64,000 nucleotides of DNA. Origin: Intrasporangiaceae bacterium URHB0013. Lineage in GTDB: Bacteria > Actinomycetota > Actinomycetes > Actinomycetales > Dermatophilaceae. Where the stretch lies: NCBI GenBank assembly GCA_000620545.1, contig JIBA01000014.1, forward strand, positions 372,001-436,000, given 5' to 3'. A program made the translations under genes and the position numbers. This document shows, in pieces, positions 9,455 through 21,598 of this stretch (position 1 is its first letter; the number at the start of each line of letters is the position of its first letter). The notes beneath the pieces are model-generated. The model saw only the letters and a program-made list of their open reading frames with translations, was not told where the DNA came from and made no database searches.

Positions 9455-9537
9455 GGCGGACCCGGCACCGCGCGGCCCCGGCACCGCGCGGACCGCAGCA
9501 CCGCGTGGGCCCCGTACCGGGCGGACCCCGCTCCGAG
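9455..9537. repeat. Imperfect tandem repeat of about 16-18 bp
   Basis: Roughly five copies of a unit near GGCACCGCGCGGACCC follow the catalase stop codon, each with a few changes. It is non-coding and lies just before the terminator shared with glgP. Confidence 0.6.
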
Positions 9538-9551
9538 GGACACCGTCAGGA

Positions 9552-9581
9552 GAGGCCCGGACCCGTCAGGGTCCGGGCCTC
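9552..9581. terminator. Bidirectional terminator between Mn catalase and glgP
   Basis: A perfect 13-bp GC-rich stem (9552-9564 with 9569-9581) with the 4-base loop GTCA, located between two convergent genes ending at 9439 and 9596. Confidence 0.8.
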
Positions 9582-9595
9582 GACCTCGGTCCGGC

Positions 9596-12184
9596 TCAGG
9601 CGTTGCGCGCCAGACCCAGCTCGGCCGGTCCGGCCAGACCAGGGTGCCTCGGTACGACGCGGACGCTGTAGCCGAACGAGCCGGTGCGGCGCAGGGGCTG
9701 CGAGCCGGCGAACTGGTGCCGTCCGTCCTCGTAGGACTCGACGATCTGCAGCGGGGCGACCTCCATGCCCCAGAGCTCGTCGACGTCGTTGACGTGGCCA
9801 TGGACGAGCTGCACCTCGACGTCGTCGGGAGTCAGGCCGTCGAGGGCGACGTAGGCGCGAAGGTCGAGGACGTCGCCGATCTGCGGCGAGTCCGACAGGC
9901 CAGAGGGCTCGACGTGCTCGACCTTCACCTTGGGCCATGACGTGCGGATCCGCGCCTTGTAGTCGGCGAGGTCCTTGGCCCCGGCGAAGTCCGAGCCCCT
10001 CGCCGAGCGACCGGCGCCGGCCGCCGGACTGTAGAGCTGCTCGGTGTAGTCCTGCACCATGCGGCTCGCGAGCACCTTCGGTCCGAGCGTCGCGAGGGTG
10101 TGGGTCATCATCGCGATCCAGCCCTGCGGGAGGCCTGCTGCGTCGCGGTCGTAGAACTTCGCCGCGACGTCGTTCTCGATGAGGTCGTAGAGCGCCGACG
10201 CCTCGATGTCGTCACGCCGGTCGGCGTCCTCGACACCGTCGGCGGTCGGGATCGCCCAGCCGTTGCGGCCGTCGAACCACTCGTCCCACCAGCCGTCGAG
10301 GATCGAGAGGTTGAGTCCGCCGTTGAGGGCAGCCTTCATGCCGGACGTACCGCACGCCTCGAACGGGCGCAGGGGGTTGTTGAGCCACACGTCGCAGCCC
10401 GGGTAGAGGTGCTGGGCCATGGCGATGTCGTAGTTGGGCAGGAAGACGATGCGGTGGCGCACCTCGGGGTCGTCGGCGAAGCGGACCATCTCCTGGATGA
10501 GGCGCTTGCCCGTCTCGTCGGCCGGGTGCGACTTGCCGGCGATGACGAGCTGCACCGGGCGCTCCGGGTGGAGCAGCAGGCGCTTGAGCCGCTCGGGGTC
10601 GCGCAGCATCAGGGTGAGGCGCTTGTAGGTCGGCACGCGGCGGGCGAAGCCGATCGTCAGCACGTCGGGGTCGAGGATGTCCTCGACCCAGCCGAGCTCC
10701 GCGTCGCTCGCGCCACGCTTCTGCCACGAGGCCTTGACGCGGCGGCGGGCATCGGCGACGAGCTTCTCGCGCATCACGCGCTTGGTCGACCACACGGCTT
10801 CGGCCGGTACCTCACCGATGCGGTCCCAGGCGTTCTCACCCGCGATGTCGGTGGTGCCGAGGTGCTGGTGGGCGACCTCGTAGACGGCACGGTCGACCCA
10901 CGTCGGGGCGTGGACGCCGTTGGTGATGCTGGAGATCGGGACCTCGACGTCGTCGAAGCCCGGCCACAGGCCGTCGAACATCTCGCGGCTGACGACGCCA
11001 TGGAGCTGGGACACGCCGTTGGCGCGCTGCGCGAGGCGCAGTCCCATGACGGCCATGTTGAAGATGCCGGGCTGGCCACCCTCGTAGTCCTCGGCACCGA
11101 GGGCGAGCAGTCGCTCGACCGGCACACCGGGGATCGCGTTGGCGCCGCCGAAGAAGAGGTTGATCTTCGCGGCGTCGAAGCGGTCGATGCCGGCGGGCAC
11201 GGGTGTGTGCGTGGTGAAGACGGTGGCCGCGCGCACGGCCTCGAGGGCCTCGTCGAAGGTGAGGCCGTGGTCGCGGACGAGCTCGGTGATGCGCTCGACC
11301 CCGAGGAAGCCGGCGTGTCCCTCGTTGGTGTGGTAGACCTCCGGCGTCGGGTCTCCGGACAGTCGCGACCAGAGGCGCAGGGCGCGGACGCCGCCGATGC
11401 CGAGCAGCAGCTCCTGCTCGAGGCGCGTGTCGCCGCCGCCTCCGTAGAGCGACTCGGTGACCCTCCGGGTCTGCTCGTCGTTGCCGGGCACGTCGGAGTC
11501 CAGCATCAGGAGCGGCACGCGGCCGACCTGCGCCTTCCACACGTGGGCGCGCAGCTCCCGGCCGGCGGGCAGGCTGACGGTGATGACGGCGGGAGTGCCG
11601 TCCTCCTCCCGCAGCAGCGACAGGGGCAGGCCGTCGGGGTCGAGCACCGGGTAGGTCTCGACCTGCCAGCCGTCACGGTTGAGCGACTGCTTGAAGTAGC
11701 CGGTCTTGTAGAAGAGCCCGACGCCGACGATCGGCACACCGAGGTCCGACGCGGTCTTGAGGTGGTCACCGGCGAGGATGCCGAGACCGCCGGAGTACTG
11801 CGGCAGCACGGACGTGATGCCGAACTCGGGGCTGAAGTAGGCGATCGCTGCGGGAGCCGCCTTGCCGGCAGCCTCCTGCTCTCGACTCCACGACTGGTAC
11901 CAGCGCTCGTCGGACAGGTAGTGGTGGAGGTCCTCGTTGGCGGCCACGACACGGGCGACGAAGTCGTCGTCGTCAGCCAGGGCGGCGAGCTCGTCGGAGG
12001 ACAGCCGGGAGAGGAGCTTGACGGGGTCCTCGCCGGCCTGGGCCCACTTGCGGGCGCTGATGCCCTCGAACAGGTCGCGGGTCGGCGGGTGCCAGGACCA
12101 GCGCAGGTTGCTCGCGAGGACGCCGAGTCCCTCGATGCGGCTCGGCAGGACGGTGCGGACGCTGAAGCGACGGATGGCCTTCAC
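9596..12184 (-). CDS. glgP: Alpha-glucan (glycogen/maltodextrin) phosphorylase
   Basis: Releases glucose-1-phosphate from alpha-glucan ends. The 862 residues fit the actinobacterial GlgP type with an N-terminal DUF3417 domain (NLRWSWHPPTRDLF near 26-39). SPEFGITSVLPQYSGGLGIL is the conserved N-terminal glucan/phosphate region. GTSGMKAALNGGLNLSILDG carries the PLP-binding Lys617. The C-terminal 100 residues form an extra beta-rich domain. The start is GTG at 12184, since the conserved N-terminus begins right there. It is divergent from glgE across a 123-base region with maltose-regulator-like heptamers, so breakdown and synthesis probably share control. Confidence 0.95.
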   Translation of the reverse strand: MKAIRRFSVRTVLPSRIEGLGVLASNLRWSWHPPTRDLFEGISARKWAQAGEDPVKLLSRLSSDELAALADDDDFVARVVAANEDLHHYLSDERWYQSWSREQEAAGKAAPAAIAYFSPEFGITSVLPQYSGGLGILAGDHLKTASDLGVPIVGVGLFYKTGYFKQSLNRDGWQVETYPVLDPDGLPLSLLREEDGTPAVITVSLPAGRELRAHVWKAQVGRVPLLMLDSDVPGNDEQTRRVTESLYGGGGDTRLEQELLLGIGGVRALRLWSRLSGDPTPEVYHTNEGHAGFLGVERITELVRDHGLTFDEALEAVRAATVFTTHTPVPAGIDRFDAAKINLFFGGANAIPGVPVERLLALGAEDYEGGQPGIFNMAVMGLRLAQRANGVSQLHGVVSREMFDGLWPGFDDVEVPISSITNGVHAPTWVDRAVYEVAHQHLGTTDIAGENAWDRIGEVPAEAVWSTKRVMREKLVADARRRVKASWQKRGASDAELGWVEDILDPDVLTIGFARRVPTYKRLTLMLRDPERLKRLLLHPERPVQLVIAGKSHPADETGKRLIQEMVRFADDPEVRHRIVFLPNYDIAMAQHLYPGCDVWLNNPLRPFEACGTSGMKAALNGGLNLSILDGWWDEWFDGRNGWAIPTADGVEDADRRDDIEASALYDLIENDVAAKFYDRDAAGLPQGWIAMMTHTLATLGPKVLASRMVQDYTEQLYSPAAGAGRSARGSDFAGAKDLADYKARIRTSWPKVKVEHVEPSGLSDSPQIGDVLDLRAYVALDGLTPDDVEVQLVHGHVNDVDELWGMEVAPLQIVESYEDGRHQFAGSQPLRRTGSFGYSVRVVPRHPGLAGPAELGLARNA

Positions 12185-12217
12185 AAGGGGACAGCATAGG
12201 GGTCGGCATGACGTGTT

Positions 12218-12289
12218 CTTGCAACGCCTTGCAGCGGGGTTTCACCCACCGGACGGCCGCACGGCACCACATGGGACAAACGCTGCAAC
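12218..12289. promoter_or_regulatory. CTTGCA heptamer cluster between glgP and glgE
   Basis: CTTGCAA (12218-12224) and CTTGCAG (12228-12234) are direct repeats ten bases apart, and CTGCAAC (12283-12289) is a related inverted copy. Such C/A-TTGCAG heptamers are known in promoters of Streptomyces amylase and mal genes, where they act in glucose repression and MalR control. Here they lie in the divergent region of glgP and glgE. The regulator is not in the window. Confidence 0.55.
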
Positions 12290-12307
12290 TTCGGTACGGT
12301 CGATCAC

Positions 12308-14506
12308 GTGACTGGCTCAGCGAAGAAGCCCCGTTCCAGCAAGCCGAACCGCGTGCGCACCGCCGCCGCCCCACGACGCGACGATGCCACCCCGACCGCA
12401 GACACCGCGTTCCTCGACGACACCGAGGCGGGAGCCGTCCACCTCGCGCCCGACCACCCCGTGAGCGCCCCGCCCACCGTGGCGGGTATGCCGGGTGGCG
12501 CGCTCCCGATGGGACGGATCCCCGTGGACGACGTCCGCCCTGTCGTCGACGGCGGCACGCGGCCGGCGAAGTCGGTCGTCGGCGAGGAGTTCACCGTGCG
12601 GGCCAAGGTCTTCCGCGAGGGCCACGACGCCGTCAACGCGACAGCCGTGCTCACCGACCCCGACGGCACCGACCACTACTTCGCGATGCACAGCGTCAAC
12701 CCCGGCCTGTCCGAGTGGGCCACCACCGTCGTCGCCGACCGCGAGGGCTGGTGGACCTACCGCGTCGAGGGCTGGTCCGACCCCTACGCGACGTGGGTGC
12801 ACGACGCCGGCATCAAGATCGCCGCAGGCATCGACGAGGACCTGATGTGCGCCGAGGGCGTTCGCGTGCTCGAGCGCTTCGCCGCCGCCGTCCGCGGCCA
12901 GGGCGTCGATGCGTCCGAGATCGACAAGGCCGTCGTCGCCCTGGGCGACACCCGGGCCCCCGCGGCCCACCGCTTCGGCGCGGCGACCGCGCCCGAGATC
13001 ACGGGACTCGCCGCGCTCGTGCCGCTGCGCGAGTTCGTGTCGGCCTCACCGGCATACTCCCTGCTCGTGGAGCGGGAGCGCGCGCTCTACGGCGCCTGGT
13101 ACGAGATCTTCCCCCGGTCCGAGGGCGCGCACCGTGACGAGACGACCGGCGAGTGGGTGTCCGGCACCTTGCGCTCCGCGGCCGAGCGGCTGCCGGCCAT
13201 CGCCGACATGGGGTTCGACGTCATCTACCTGACACCGATCCACCCGATCGGCACGACAGCGCGCAAGGGGCGCAACAACAGCCTCGCCGCCCAGCCCGGT
13301 GACCCCGGTTCGCCGTATGCCATCGGCTCGCCCGAGGGTGGGCACGACGCGATCCACCCCGACCTCGGGACGTTCGAGGACTTCGACCACTTCGTGGCCG
13401 AGGCGGGCCGCGTCGGCATGGAGGTCGCCCTCGACATCGCCTTGCAGGCCTCCCCCGACCACCCCTGGGTCCAGACGCACCCCGAGCTCTTCACGACGCG
13501 GGCCGACGGCACCATCGCCTACGCCGAGAACCCGCCGAAGAAGTACCAGGACATCTACCCGGTCAACTTCGACAACGACCCGGCCGGGGCGTACGCCGAG
13601 GTGCGCCGGGTCATCCAGGTGTGGCTCGACCACGGGGTGCGCATCTTCCGCGTCGACAACCCCCACACCAAGCCGGTCGCGTTCTGGCAGTGGCTGATCG
13701 CCGACGTCGCCCGGGAGCATCCCGACACCATCTGGTTGTCCGAGGCCTTCACGAAGCCGGCGATGATGCACTACCTCGCGAAGGCGGGCTTCCAGCAGAG
13801 CTACACCTACTACGCGTGGCGCAACGCGAAGTGGGAGCTCGAGGCGTACGGCGCCGAGCTCGCCGGTGAGGACACCGGGTCGGCCTACATGCGCCCGTCG
13901 TTCTGGCCGACGACGCACGACATCCTCACCCCCTACATGCAGTACGGCGGCCCCACCGCGTGGAAGCTCCGTGCCGCGGTGGCCGCGACGATGTCGCCCA
14001 CCTACGGGATCTACGCCGGCTACGAGCTCATGGAGCACGTCGCCCGCCCCGGCGCCGAGGAGCAGATCGACAACGAGAAGTACGAGTACAAGGACCGCCA
14101 GTGGTACCTCTACGAGCCGGGCGGTCCTCTCGAGAGCCGCTCGCTCGCCTGGTACCTCAAGCGACTCAACCAGATCCGGGACTGGCACCCCGCGCTGCAC
14201 TGGCTGCGCAACCTGCGCTTCCACGCGGCGGACGACGAGAACGTCATGGTGTTCAGCAAGTCGCGTGTCATCGACCGGGCCACGGGCGAGCGCGACACCG
14301 TCATCGTCATCGCCAACCTCGACCCGCACGCCACGCGTGAGACGTGGGTGCACCTCGACATGGAGGCACTGGGTATGGCCACGTGGTCGACGTTCGACGC
14401 GCACGACCACATCACGAACCAGACGTGGGAGTGGCGCCAGGACAACTTCGTGCGGCTCGGTCCCGACTCCGAGCCCGTCCACATCATCCACGTGAGGAGC
14501 CACTGA
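12308..14506 (+). CDS. glgE: Alpha-1,4-glucan:maltose-1-phosphate maltosyltransferase
   Basis: Extends alpha-glucan with maltose units from maltose-1-phosphate. It has 732 residues, with a disordered basic N-terminus of about 75 residues and then the N-terminal beta-domain and the GH13_3 barrel. The nucleophile is Asp450 in FRVDNPHTKP and the acid/base Glu479 in WLSEAFTKPAMMH; the following GFQQSYTYYAWRN is a strong GlgE mark. The start is GTG at 12308; internal ATGs near 12488-12509 would remove only the poorly conserved leader. First gene of a tight operon with treS (3-base gap), mak, glgB and pgm. Confidence 0.95.
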   Translation: MTGSAKKPRSSKPNRVRTAAAPRRDDATPTADTAFLDDTEAGAVHLAPDHPVSAPPTVAGMPGGALPMGRIPVDDVRPVVDGGTRPAKSVVGEEFTVRAKVFREGHDAVNATAVLTDPDGTDHYFAMHSVNPGLSEWATTVVADREGWWTYRVEGWSDPYATWVHDAGIKIAAGIDEDLMCAEGVRVLERFAAAVRGQGVDASEIDKAVVALGDTRAPAAHRFGAATAPEITGLAALVPLREFVSASPAYSLLVERERALYGAWYEIFPRSEGAHRDETTGEWVSGTLRSAAERLPAIADMGFDVIYLTPIHPIGTTARKGRNNSLAAQPGDPGSPYAIGSPEGGHDAIHPDLGTFEDFDHFVAEAGRVGMEVALDIALQASPDHPWVQTHPELFTTRADGTIAYAENPPKKYQDIYPVNFDNDPAGAYAEVRRVIQVWLDHGVRIFRVDNPHTKPVAFWQWLIADVAREHPDTIWLSEAFTKPAMMHYLAKAGFQQSYTYYAWRNAKWELEAYGAELAGEDTGSAYMRPSFWPTTHDILTPYMQYGGPTAWKLRAAVAATMSPTYGIYAGYELMEHVARPGAEEQIDNEKYEYKDRQWYLYEPGGPLESRSLAWYLKRLNQIRDWHPALHWLRNLRFHAADDENVMVFSKSRVIDRATGERDTVIVIANLDPHATRETWVHLDMEALGMATWSTFDAHDHITNQTWEWRQDNFVRLGPDSEPVHIIHVRSH

Positions 14507-14509
14507 CGT

Positions 14510-16215
<1,706 letters not shown>

Positions 16216-16216
<1 letters not shown>

Positions 16217-17643
16217 TGGCCATCGTGCACAAGGGCGCGTCGATCGTGCCGACCAAGACCGAGATGGTCACCGAGTGGATGCCGCACCAGCGGTGGTACC
16301 ACGGCAAGGGCCACGTCCCGCGGCTGCGTCGCGTCGGCGGCTTCCGCTTCGAGGACCCCGAGGGCGAGGTCGGCTGCGAGACCCTGCTGCTCGCGGACGA
16401 GGCCGTGGAGCCTCCGGTGGTCTACCAGGTGCCACTCACCTACCGCGCAGCCCCGCTCGACGGTGCTGAGCACGCCCTGCTCGGGACGATGGAGCACAGC
16501 GTGCTCGGCACGCGATGGGTGTACGACGCACCGCACGATCCCGTCTACGTCTCCCAGCTCATGGCGACGATCCTGCGCGACGCCGTCTCCGACGGAGCGC
16601 AGGCGTCGGTCGGCAGCAACGAGCCTGCCACCGGCTCGTCGACGGGCCGTGCCGACGGTTCGGTCTCCTCGTCGAGCGTGCTGAGCGGCGAGCAGTCCAA
16701 CACCTCGATCATCTGTCGCATGACCGCGCCCGGCGGCGGTCCGGCCGAGCCGGTCATCGTCAAGGTCTTCCGCACCCTCCAGGACGGCGACAACCCCGAC
16801 GTCGTGGTGCAGTCCGCCCTGACCGAGGCCGGCTCCGACCGCGTCCCGATGGCCATCGGCCACCTCTCGGGCGCGTGGGACGCCCCGACAGGGGCAGCCA
16901 CGCTGCACGGCCATCTCGCCTTCGCCCAGGAGTTCATCCCCGGCGTCGAGGACGCGTGGCGCGTGGCGCTCGTCGCCGCCGCCGCGGGCACGGACTTCAC
17001 GGACCGGGCCCGAGAGCTCGGCGTCGTGACCGCGCAGATCCACGCGGCGCTCGCCCAGGCGTTCGGCACCCACGAGGTGACTCCGGAGGCCCGCGAGGCG
17101 CTCGTCGCGTCGACGCACCAGCGGTATGCCGCCGCCGCCGCCCTCGTGCCCGACCTCACCTCCCGCTCGGCTGCCGTCGAGCGGATCGTCGCCTCGGTGC
17201 GTGACGTCCACTGGCCACCGCTGCAGCGGGTCCACGGCGACTACCACCTCGGGCAGGTGCTCGACGTGCCCGAGCGTGGCTGGGTGGCCCTCGACTTCGA
17301 GGGCGAGCCGCTGCGGCCGCTCGCCGAACGCGTCCTGCCCGACCTCACGGCGCGCGACGTCGCCGGCATGCTCCGCTCGTTCGACTACGCCGCGGGCTCC
17401 GTGGCGCTCGCCGAGGCGCCCGTGGACGCCTCGGCGTGGGCCGCGGCGTGCCGCGCCGCCTTCCTGGACGGGTACGCGTCCGTCGCAGGAGCGCCCGACG
17501 CGGACGCGCAGGTCCTGACCCGGGCGCTCGAGCTCGACAAGGCGCTCTACGAGGTCGTCTACGAGGCCCGCAACCGGCCCTCGTGGCTGCCGATCCCGCT
17601 CGGCGCCGTCGAGCGGCTCACCACCGAGGAAGGCACGCCATGA
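16216..17643 (+). CDS. mak: Maltokinase
   Basis: Phosphorylates maltose with ATP to maltose-1-phosphate, the GlgE donor. The 475 residues match Mak/Pep2. The N-terminal cap contains WMPHQRWYHGKGH (21-33). The kinase core has the catalytic-loop motif RVHGDYHLGQVLDV (His340, Asp342) followed by ALDFEGEP, equivalent to the DFE metal loop. The start codon overlaps the treS stop (TGATG) and its own stop overlaps the glgB ATG (ATGA), so translation is coupled on both sides. An internal Ser/Gly/Thr-rich insertion lies around residues 130-160. Confidence 0.95.
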
Positions 17644-19955
17644 CCACCGAGACCGCCCACGGGCCCTCCCTCGACGACACCGCGATCACGGCCTTCCTCC
17701 ATGGCCGCAACGGTCAGCCGCACGACCTGCTCGGCCACCACATCGGCCCGGGTGGGCTGACGATCACGGCCTTCCGCCCGTTCGCGACCCGCGTCGGCGC
17801 CCGGCTCGACTCGGGCGCGAGGGTCGAGCTGCAGCACGTCCGCGACGGCATCTGGTCGATGACCTCACCCGACTTCGACACGACGCACGACTACCGTCTC
17901 CTCGTCGAGTACGGCGACGGCGTCGAGCACGAGCAGGACGACCCCTACCGCTTCGCGCCGACGTTGGGCGAGATCGACCGCCACCTCATCAACGAGGGAC
18001 GCCACGAGCAGCTGTGGACCGTGCTCGGGGCGCACGTGCGCAACTTCCCCGGTCCGCTCGGCGACGTCTGGGGCGTCTCCTTCGCGGTGTGGGCGCCACG
18101 CGCCAAGGCCGTCCACGTCATCGGGGACTTCAACGACTGGGACCGCCGCTCGCACCCGATGCGGGCGCTGGGCGAGAGCGGCATCTGGGAGCTCTTCCTA
18201 CCCGGTGCCCAGGAGGGGATGAACTACCAGTTCGCCATCCGCGGCCCCGACGAGCTCGTCCGCCTCAAGAGCGACCCGATGGCACGCATGACCGAGGTTG
18301 CGCCGAAGCAGGCGGCCATCGTCACCGACACCCACTACGACTGGCGCGACGACGCGTGGATGGAGCACCGCCGCACGAGCAACGCCCACCAGGGACCGAT
18401 GAGCATCTACGAGGTCCACCTCGGCTCGTGGCGCCAGGAGCTGGGCTACCGCGGGCTCGCCGAGCACCTCGTCAACTACGTGCGCGACCTCGGCTTCACC
18501 CACGTCGAGTTCCTGCCCGTCATGGAGCACCCGTACGTCCCGTCATGGGGCTACCACGTCACCGGCTACTACGCGCCGAGCTCGCGCTGGGGCCACCCCG
18601 ACGACTTCCGCTACCTCGTCGACGAGCTCCACCGGGCCGGCATCGGGGTCCTGCTCGACTGGGTGCCCGGACACTTCGCGACCGACGAGTGGGCCCTCGC
18701 GCGCTTCGACGGGCTGCCGCTCTACGAGCACCCGGACCCCCGCCGCGGTTGGCACCCCGAGTGGGGCTCCAACATCTTCGACTACGGCCGTCCCGAGGTG
18801 CGCAACTTCCTTGTCGCCAACGCGCTCTACTGGCTCGAGGAGTTCCACCTCGACGGGCTGCGCGTCGACGGCGTGGCCTCGATGCTCTACCTCGACTACG
18901 CGCGCGACGCGGGTGCGTGGGTGCCCAACAAGAACGGCGGCCGCGAGAACCTCGAGGCCGTCGAGCTGCTCAAGGAGACCAACGGCACCGCATACAAGCG
19001 CGTCGGCGGGATCGTCACGATCGCCGAGGAGTCCACGACGTGGCCGGGCGTCACGAGGCCGACCGACCACGGCGGACTCGGCTTCGGCTTCAAGTGGAAC
19101 ATGGGCTGGATGAACGACTCGTTGAAGTACCTCGGCGAGGAGCCCATCTACCGCAGCTACCACCACGGCAAGCTGACCTTCTCGCTCGTGTATGCCTTCG
19201 ACGAGAACTTCGTGCTGCCGATCAGCCACGACGAGGTCGTCCACGGCAAGGGCTCGTTGCTGCGCAAGTCGCGCGGCACGCGCGAGGAGCAGGTCGCGAC
19301 GCTGCGCGCCTTCCTCGCCTACCTCTGGTGCCACCCCGGCAAGCAGCTGCTCTTCATGGGCTCGGAGTTCGGCCAGGAGTCGGAGTGGTCCGAGGGTCGC
19401 AGCCTCGACTGGTGGCTGCTCGAGCAGCCGTTGCACTACCGCGTCCACAACCTCGTCAAGGACCTCAACGGCCTCTACCGGGGCAACCGTGCGCTGTGGG
19501 AGCTCGACGCGGACCGGTCCGGCTTCGAGTGGCTCGAGGCCGACGACGCCGCACACAACACCTTCTCGTGGCTGCGCTTCGGCAAGGGCGACCGCGCGAC
19601 CGACGCCCCCGTCGTCGCGTGCGTCATGAACTTCAGCGGCGAGACTCAGCAGTCCTACCGCATCGGTCTGCCGCGCGGCGGGAGGTGGACGGTCGTCCTC
19701 GACACCGCCGGCTACCACCCCGACGCCCCGAGCAGCACCGGCGTCGTCGTCGAGGCGCGGGAGGAGGCCTGGCACCAGCAGCCGTATGCCGCGGACGTGA
19801 CCGTCCCCCGGCTGTCCACCGTCTGGCTGGTCCCCGTCGACCAACCCGCCGCCCCGGGCCGAGGGACCATCACCGCGTCGGCCGGCTCGGCCGACACGTC
19901 GGCCGGCGGGCCTCCCGAACGCGTCGCCACGACCCCGGACGGAGACCTCTCATGA
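17640..19955 (+). CDS. glgB: 1,4-alpha-glucan branching enzyme
   Basis: Introduces alpha-1,6 branches into the glucan made by GlgE. It has 771 residues: an N-terminal N1 domain, then CBM48 (AVWAPRAKAVHVIGDFNDWD near 146-165), and the GH13_9 barrel. The nucleophile is Asp410 in LRVDGVASMLYLDY and the acid/base Glu463 in TIAEESTTWPGV; ISHDEVVHGKGS follows. The C-terminal 35 residues are a Pro/Gly/Ser-rich tail beyond the usual end. Start and stop both overlap neighbours as ATGA (mak and pgm). Confidence 0.96.
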   Translation: MTTETAHGPSLDDTAITAFLHGRNGQPHDLLGHHIGPGGLTITAFRPFATRVGARLDSGARVELQHVRDGIWSMTSPDFDTTHDYRLLVEYGDGVEHEQDDPYRFAPTLGEIDRHLINEGRHEQLWTVLGAHVRNFPGPLGDVWGVSFAVWAPRAKAVHVIGDFNDWDRRSHPMRALGESGIWELFLPGAQEGMNYQFAIRGPDELVRLKSDPMARMTEVAPKQAAIVTDTHYDWRDDAWMEHRRTSNAHQGPMSIYEVHLGSWRQELGYRGLAEHLVNYVRDLGFTHVEFLPVMEHPYVPSWGYHVTGYYAPSSRWGHPDDFRYLVDELHRAGIGVLLDWVPGHFATDEWALARFDGLPLYEHPDPRRGWHPEWGSNIFDYGRPEVRNFLVANALYWLEEFHLDGLRVDGVASMLYLDYARDAGAWVPNKNGGRENLEAVELLKETNGTAYKRVGGIVTIAEESTTWPGVTRPTDHGGLGFGFKWNMGWMNDSLKYLGEEPIYRSYHHGKLTFSLVYAFDENFVLPISHDEVVHGKGSLLRKSRGTREEQVATLRAFLAYLWCHPGKQLLFMGSEFGQESEWSEGRSLDWWLLEQPLHYRVHNLVKDLNGLYRGNRALWELDADRSGFEWLEADDAAHNTFSWLRFGKGDRATDAPVVACVMNFSGETQQSYRIGLPRGGRWTVVLDTAGYHPDAPSSTGVVVEAREEAWHQQPYAADVTVPRLSTVWLVPVDQPAAPGRGTITASAGSADTSAGGPPERVATTPDGDLS

Positions 19956-21598
19956 GCCACCCGCGTGCCGGCCAGCCGGCCCGTGCCGAGGACCTCGTGG
20001 ACCTCGACGCACTCGTCGGCGCCTACTACGACCGGCACCCGGACGTCGACGACCCTGACCAGCAGGTCGCGTTCGGCACCTCGGGCCACCGCGGGTCGAG
20101 CCTGCGCACGGCCTTCAACGAGGACCACATCCTCGCCACGACGCAGGCGATCGTCGACTACCGCGTCTCGCAGGGCTTCGACGGGCCACTCTTCATGGGC
20201 CGCGACACGCACGGTCTGTCCGAGCCGGCCTGGCGCTCGGCGCTCGAGGTGCTCGTCGGCAACGGTGTGCAGGTGCTGGTCGACGACCGCGACGGCTTCA
20301 CGCCGACCCCCGCGGTCTCGCACGCCATCCTGCGAGCCAACCGCGGGAAGTCCTCGGGCGCGACCGGTCTGGCCGACGGCATCGTCGTGACGCCGTCGCA
20401 CAACCCGCCGGCAGACGGGGGGTTCAAGTACAACCCGCCGCACGGCGGTCCGGCCGACACCGACGCGACGTCGGTCATCGCCGAGCGGGCCAACGACCTC
20501 ATACGTGGTGGACTCAGGGGGGTCCGGCGCGTCCCCTTCGCGCAGGCCCGCGACGAGGCCGGTGCCTACGACTTCATGGGCACCTACGTCGACGACCTGC
20601 CGAACGTCGTCGACCTGGCCCGGATCCGGGAGGCCGGCGTGCGCATCGGCGCCGACCCGCTCGGCGGCGCCGCCGTGGCGTACTGGGGCGAGATCGGTGA
20701 GCGCCACGGCCTCGACCTCACCGTCGTCAACCCGCGCGTGGACCCGCAGTGGGCGTTCATGACGCTCGACTGGGACGGCAAGATCCGGATGGACTGCAGC
20801 TCCCCCTCGGCGATGGCGTCGCTCATCCGCAACAAGGACGCCTACGACATCTCGACCGGCAACGACGCCGACGCCGACCGGCACGGCATCGTCACGCCGG
20901 ACGCGGGCCTGATGAACCCGAACCACTACCTGGCCGTCGCCGTGCAGTACCTCTACGGCGGCGCCCGCTCCGGCTGGCCGGCGACGACAGCCATCGGCAA
21001 GACCCTCGTGTCCTCCTCGATGATCGACCGCGTCGCCTCCGACCTCGGCCGCACCCTCCTCGAGGTCCCGGTGGGCTTCAAGTGGTTCGTGCCCGGTCTG
21101 CTCGACGGCTCGGTGGGCTTCGGCGGGGAGGAGTCGGCGGGGGCCAGCTTCCTGCGCCAGGACGGCACGGTCTGGTCGACCGACAAGGACGGCATCCTGC
21201 TCGCCCTGCTGGCTTCCGAGATCCTCGCGGCAACAGGCAGCACCCCCAGCCAGCACTACGCCGAGCTGACCGCCCGGCACGGCGACCCGGCATACGCCCG
21301 CATCGACGCGGCGGCGTCCCGCGAGGAGAAGGCCAAGCTCGGTGCCCTCTCGCCGGACGACGTGGCGGCGCAGACCCTTGCGGGAGAGCCGATCACGGGC
21401 AAGCTCACGGAGGCTCCGGGCAACGGCGCCAAGATCGGTGGGCTCAAGGTGACGACCGAGAGCGCGTGGTTCGCGGCCCGTCCGTCGGGTACCGAGGACG
21501 TCTACAAGATCTACGCCGAGTCGTTCCGGGGCGCCGATCACCTCGCCCTGGTCCAGGCCGAGGCCAAGGACGTCGTCTCGGCCGCTCTCAGCGGATGA
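19952..21598 (+). CDS. pgm: Phosphoglucomutase, alpha-D-glucose-phosphate specific
   Basis: Interconverts glucose-1-phosphate and glucose-6-phosphate, linking GlgP and the glycogen pathway to central metabolism. The 548 residues match the bacterial Pgm type. FGTSGHRGSS is at the N-terminus, the phosphoserine is Ser149 in TPSHNPPADGGFKYN, the Mg loop is DADADR at 305-310, and the C-terminal phosphate loop is RPSGTEDVYKIY. It is coupled to glgB (ATGA) and to the next gene (ATGA). Its inclusion in the glgE operon makes this a five-enzyme glucan cassette. Confidence 0.96.
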   Translation: MSHPRAGQPARAEDLVDLDALVGAYYDRHPDVDDPDQQVAFGTSGHRGSSLRTAFNEDHILATTQAIVDYRVSQGFDGPLFMGRDTHGLSEPAWRSALEVLVGNGVQVLVDDRDGFTPTPAVSHAILRANRGKSSGATGLADGIVVTPSHNPPADGGFKYNPPHGGPADTDATSVIAERANDLIRGGLRGVRRVPFAQARDEAGAYDFMGTYVDDLPNVVDLARIREAGVRIGADPLGGAAVAYWGEIGERHGLDLTVVNPRVDPQWAFMTLDWDGKIRMDCSSPSAMASLIRNKDAYDISTGNDADADRHGIVTPDAGLMNPNHYLAVAVQYLYGGARSGWPATTAIGKTLVSSSMIDRVASDLGRTLLEVPVGFKWFVPGLLDGSVGFGGEESAGASFLRQDGTVWSTDKDGILLALLASEILAATGSTPSQHYAELTARHGDPAYARIDAAASREEKAKLGALSPDDVAAQTLAGEPITGKLTEAPGNGAKIGGLKVTTESAWFAARPSGTEDVYKIYAESFRGADHLALVQAEAKDVVSAALSG

